The position numbers and the translations under genes are program-made. The notes under the pieces were generated by a model that did not search any database, was not told where the DNA came from, and saw only the letters and a list, made by a program, of their open reading frames with translations. A stretch of DNA of 64,000 bases from Elusimicrobia bacterium RIFOXYA2_FULL_39_19. Its GTDB lineage: Bacteria > Elusimicrobiota > Endomicrobiia > CG1-02-37-114 > XYA2-FULL-39-19. The stretch is taken from positions 1-64,000 of the forward strand of contig MGVC01000071.1 in the NCBI GenBank assembly GCA_001800285.1. The letters run 5' to 3'. Positions 61,477 through 64,000 of this stretch are shown here, piece by piece (the stretch's first letter is position 1; each line of letters begins with the position of its first letter).

Positions 61477-64000
61477 ATGTTTAGAAAACTGTTTTCCGTT
61501 TGTACGTTTGCATTGGTTTTAAATGTTTTTGCAGTATCTGTAGCACAGGCAGGTGATCCGGTAATATCGTCAATTCAAGAGTATGGTATGGCAATTGATT
61601 TTGACACACTTCCAAGTACTATTACTTTTAAAACTTGGGATGACGGAACATCAACTGATCTTATGTATGGTACAGGATTATTTGGTGTGCCTACCGGGTT
61701 ATTTGGAATAGAAGATTGCGGAGTTGTAGATTTTACTACATTAAATACCTTCACTAACACTGGGGCTTCTCCGGTAAATATCGCTGCAATTGCGGGCCAC
61801 ACTTATACTTTTAAAACTACTGCTGGAATACCGGTAAAACTATATATTCAGACAATATCATATCCTTATGTCAACTTTGTTGCAGCTTATGACTACATGT
61901 CCGGTGGCGGAAAAGGGTTTTCCGGAAATATTAGTTATTTCGGTTCACAGCCAGGCAACATTTACATCGTTGCAGGTATAGGTACTCCACCCGGCTGGAC
62001 TCCCAAAGGACAGGCAATGCTTGCTGCCCCTGGGCCTTTTAGTCTTAATGTATCAGAAAATGGCAGTGGTTATTATGTTTGGGCTTACAAAGATTCAAAT
62101 TCAAATGCAACTTACGACAACGGAGTAGACCCGGTTGTAGTTGCTCCGGCCGGTCCATACATGATAAACGATAACATTATATCAGGTGTTTCTCTTGAAC
62201 TACAGGACGCCGGCGGTTCTTCGGGTTCAATTTCAGGGAACGTTAATTATTCAGGTATAGAAGGTTCAGGTCCGGGGAAAGCTATTGCCGGATTAAATGA
62301 ACCATACGAGGGTAATCCTGCATGGCAGCCACAGCGAAGCGCACCAATTACAGTGCCTGGTTCCTTTAATATTACCAATCTTCCGGAATCTTCAGTTTAT
62401 TATGTCCTTGTTTATAGAGATTCAAACAACAATGATTTTAATGACTACGGTGAACCTTTCGGTTATTCCGGCCCGTATTCGGTTAACGGAAATGTTGTCT
62501 CCGGTGTGCCTGTCACAGTTAATGATGTCGGTGGTGGTGAAGGTGGCGGTCTTCAGGGGTATGTAGGATATTCAGGAGTTCAGACCGGTACTGTTTACAT
62601 AAAGTTTAAAGATGGTGGTGTCAATGGAACGGATGCAGGGGAAACATCAATATTTGAATATAGCAATCCCAGCAACAGTTTCTTCAGTATGCCTCTTGAA
62701 AACTCCATTAATTATTATGTTTTTGCATTTATGGATGTAAATGACAACTCTATATATGATGCTGGTGAACCTCAGTCTATTTGGGATGGTCCCAGAAGCG
62801 TTACAGGAAGCTGGACCAACATTAATATTATGCTGACCGATGGCTCAGGCACCGGCCAGGGCATTGAAGGATTAGTAAATTACTCCGGAATTCAGTTCGG
62901 AGGTAAGGTAATAGTAGAAATATTTGATGGAGACCCGCAATCAGGCGGAACATATGCTAATGGAATTAATTTGTTCGGTTTTCCAGACAACAGATATTAC
63001 CACATTCCTTTATCAGTAGGTTCAAACTTTTATATCCGTGCTTACTTGGACACAAATTACAATGATACACTTGACGATGGTGAACCATTCAGTACCTGGG
63101 AAGGCCCAAGAAGCACCAGCTCAAACATGTTTACTATTATGGATCTTAACATGACCGACAGCGGTGAACCAGCAGGTGACGAGAACAAGGGCACTAATTA
63201 TATTATGGGAGATGTATCTTTTACCGGTTCCTCACTTACCAGGCTGATAAGCAGATGTGGTATTGGTGATCAATATGGTATTTATCCCAATCAGCAATTG
63301 GGCTACATTCAGGGTTACGGTTGGCTTTACTTCAATTTTGGTAACCTTTCAGATGGTAATAATTTTTATGTAGAAGTTTTTGCAGACACTAACAACAATA
63401 ACATATGTGACACCGGCATAGAGCCTAGAATATATCAAGGTCCTTTAACATTAAATGCTGACACCATGCCAATGCAGTATCTTCCTATAACTCTTGAATC
63501 AACCATATCGGATACAGATATGTCAGCAGGTACTATCACGGTTACCATAAGAGGCAAACTTGTTGATGAAAATGAAAATCCTATTGGCGGAGCTACTGTC
63601 TTTTTGATGGATCCGGGTGGTTTCAATAACTATGATTGGAATACTTTTATCACTAAATCAAGCGTAACATCTAATGGTGCCTTGTCAGGTACTTCGCCTA
63701 ATGATTATAATTTTGAATTTACAGCACAAAATGTAAAAATTAGCCAGGGTATGATGTATAACTATCAGTTTAAAGCTGTAAAATCAGGTTATAAACAGGC
63801 GTGGATGGGACAGTCATTCATGAACTTTGATGCGGGATCTACAAAATATTTATGGATGTCCATTCAGCCCAGGCCGGTAGTCACGGTTTCTGATTTAGTG
63901 ATTTCTCCAACCACAATTTCTCCAAATTTTGATGGCAAAGATGACCGTGCTCAGATTAGTTTTAAATATTCTGTAGCAACAAATATGTCGTCTCCCGAAA
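61477..64000 (+). CDS. Large secreted repeat protein with calcium-loop-like repeats (3' end cut by window)
   Basis: The frame stays open from 61477 to the window end, at least 841 residues. The ATG follows AGGAGGGG and a signal peptide (residues 1-25, cleavage after VAQA). An upstream in-frame ATG at 61369 lies before the expected transcript start. Five repeats of 103-113 residues begin near 147, 250, 358, 462 and 575, each with GNVNYSG-like text and a D-x-N-x-N-x3-D-x-G loop (DSNNNDFNDYGEP, DVNDNSIYDAGEP, DTNYNDTLDDGEP) then GP, an EF-hand-like or dockerin-like calcium loop. Residues about 687-790 look like a carboxypeptidase-regulatory (CnaB-like) domain, and SPNFDGKDDRAQISFKYS near 814 opens a FlgD/CHU-type Ig domain. 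Likely a surface protein; function unknown. Confidence 0.85.
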   Translation, partial: MFRKLFSVCTFALVLNVFAVSVAQAGDPVISSIQEYGMAIDFDTLPSTITFKTWDDGTSTDLMYGTGLFGVPTGLFGIEDCGVVDFTTLNTFTNTGASPVNIAAIAGHTYTFKTTAGIPVKLYIQTISYPYVNFVAAYDYMSGGGKGFSGNISYFGSQPGNIYIVAGIGTPPGWTPKGQAMLAAPGPFSLNVSENGSGYYVWAYKDSNSNATYDNGVDPVVVAPAGPYMINDNIISGVSLELQDAGGSSGSISGNVNYSGIEGSGPGKAIAGLNEPYEGNPAWQPQRSAPITVPGSFNITNLPESSVYYVLVYRDSNNNDFNDYGEPFGYSGPYSVNGNVVSGVPVTVNDVGGGEGGGLQGYVGYSGVQTGTVYIKFKDGGVNGTDAGETSIFEYSNPSNSFFSMPLENSINYYVFAFMDVNDNSIYDAGEPQSIWDGPRSVTGSWTNINIMLTDGSGTGQGIEGLVNYSGIQFGGKVIVEIFDGDPQSGGTYANGINLFGFPDNRYYHIPLSVGSNFYIRAYLDTNYNDTLDDGEPFSTWEGPRSTSSNMFTIMDLNMTDSGEPAGDENKGTNYIMGDVSFTGSSLTRLISRCGIGDQYGIYPNQQLGYIQGYGWLYFNFGNLSDGNNFYVEVFADTNNNNICDTGIEPRIYQGPLTLNADTMPMQYLPITLESTISDTDMSAGTITVTIRGKLVDENENPIGGATVFLMDPGGFNNYDWNTFITKSSVTSNGALSGTSPNDYNFEFTAQNVKISQGMMYNYQFKAVKSGYKQAWMGQSFMNFDAGSTKYLWMSIQPRPVVTVSDLVISPTTISPNFDGKDDRAQISFKYSVATNMSSPE

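Overview
The window is a gap-poor, AT-rich stretch of a diderm bacterial chromosome. Every gene I can support lies on the + strand: 77 coding regions including two partial ones at the edges. There is no tRNA, rRNA, IS element or CRISPR array, and no gene-free stretch longer than 190 bases. An outer membrane is suggested by the Mla-type lipid transporter (mlaEFD) and two genes for ADP-heptose (LPS core) synthesis. A rod shape is suggested by mreBCD-mrdA-rodA. I cannot fix the phylum. The gene content (S10-spc-alpha superoperon without rpmD, TIGR03960-type radical SAM protein beside rplU, single-domain ThiD2, short ThiC, CimA, ilvC-psd-pssA-leuC order) would fit an uncultured lineage such as Elusimicrobiota, Omnitrophota, Firestonebacteria or a relative. 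That is inference only.

Layout. (1) 1-15064: end of tuf, then the fused S10, spc and alpha ribosomal operons with secY, adk, map, infA, rpmJ and rpoA. (2) 15070-20518: elongasome genes mreB-mreC-mreD-mrdA-rodA, joined to rplQ by 5 bases. (3) 20523-27240: radical SAM/DUF2344 protein, rplU, rpmA, obgE, proB, ychF. (4) 27326-30410: a clear promoter and structured leader, then rpsF-ssb-rpsR-rplI-dnaB. (5) 30421-35862: alr, mlaE-mlaF-mlaD, radA. (6) 35873-40993: aroC, aroK, pepP-like peptidase, efp, accB, accC. (7) 41012-43795: heptose genes gmhA and hldE-C, then thiD2 and thiC. (8) 43792-58581: a long amino-acid block, thrB, a CxxCxxCC protein, ask, cimA, ilvD, ilvB, ilvN, ilvC, then psd-pssA, then leuC, a small DUF6812-like gene, leuD, leuB, asd. 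(9) 58622-64000: the least ordinary part, with a YdjC/ChbG-type deacetylase, a secreted helical-repeat protein, an ECF sigma factor, a zinc anti-sigma factor fused to an AMPK-type glycogen-binding domain, and the first 841 residues of a large secreted repeat protein behind a perfect TTGACA-N17-TATAAT promoter.

How the genes work together. Regions 1, 3 and 4 are translation, secretion and replication housekeeping, regions 2 and 5 build and maintain the envelope, and region 6 is the common shikimate/EF-P/acetyl-CoA carboxylase neighbourhood. Region 8 can carry pyruvate to isoleucine by the citramalate route (CimA, LeuCD, LeuB, then IlvBN, IlvC, IlvD) and aspartate to its semialdehyde (Ask, Asd). 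2-isopropylmalate synthase (leuA) is absent from its usual place between pssA and leuC. Region 9 looks like a cell-surface regulon: a membrane anti-sigma factor with a possible polysaccharide-sensing outer domain, its sigma factor, a secreted partner and a surface protein. This is the best candidate here for an undescribed system, though the link between its parts is inferred from position alone.
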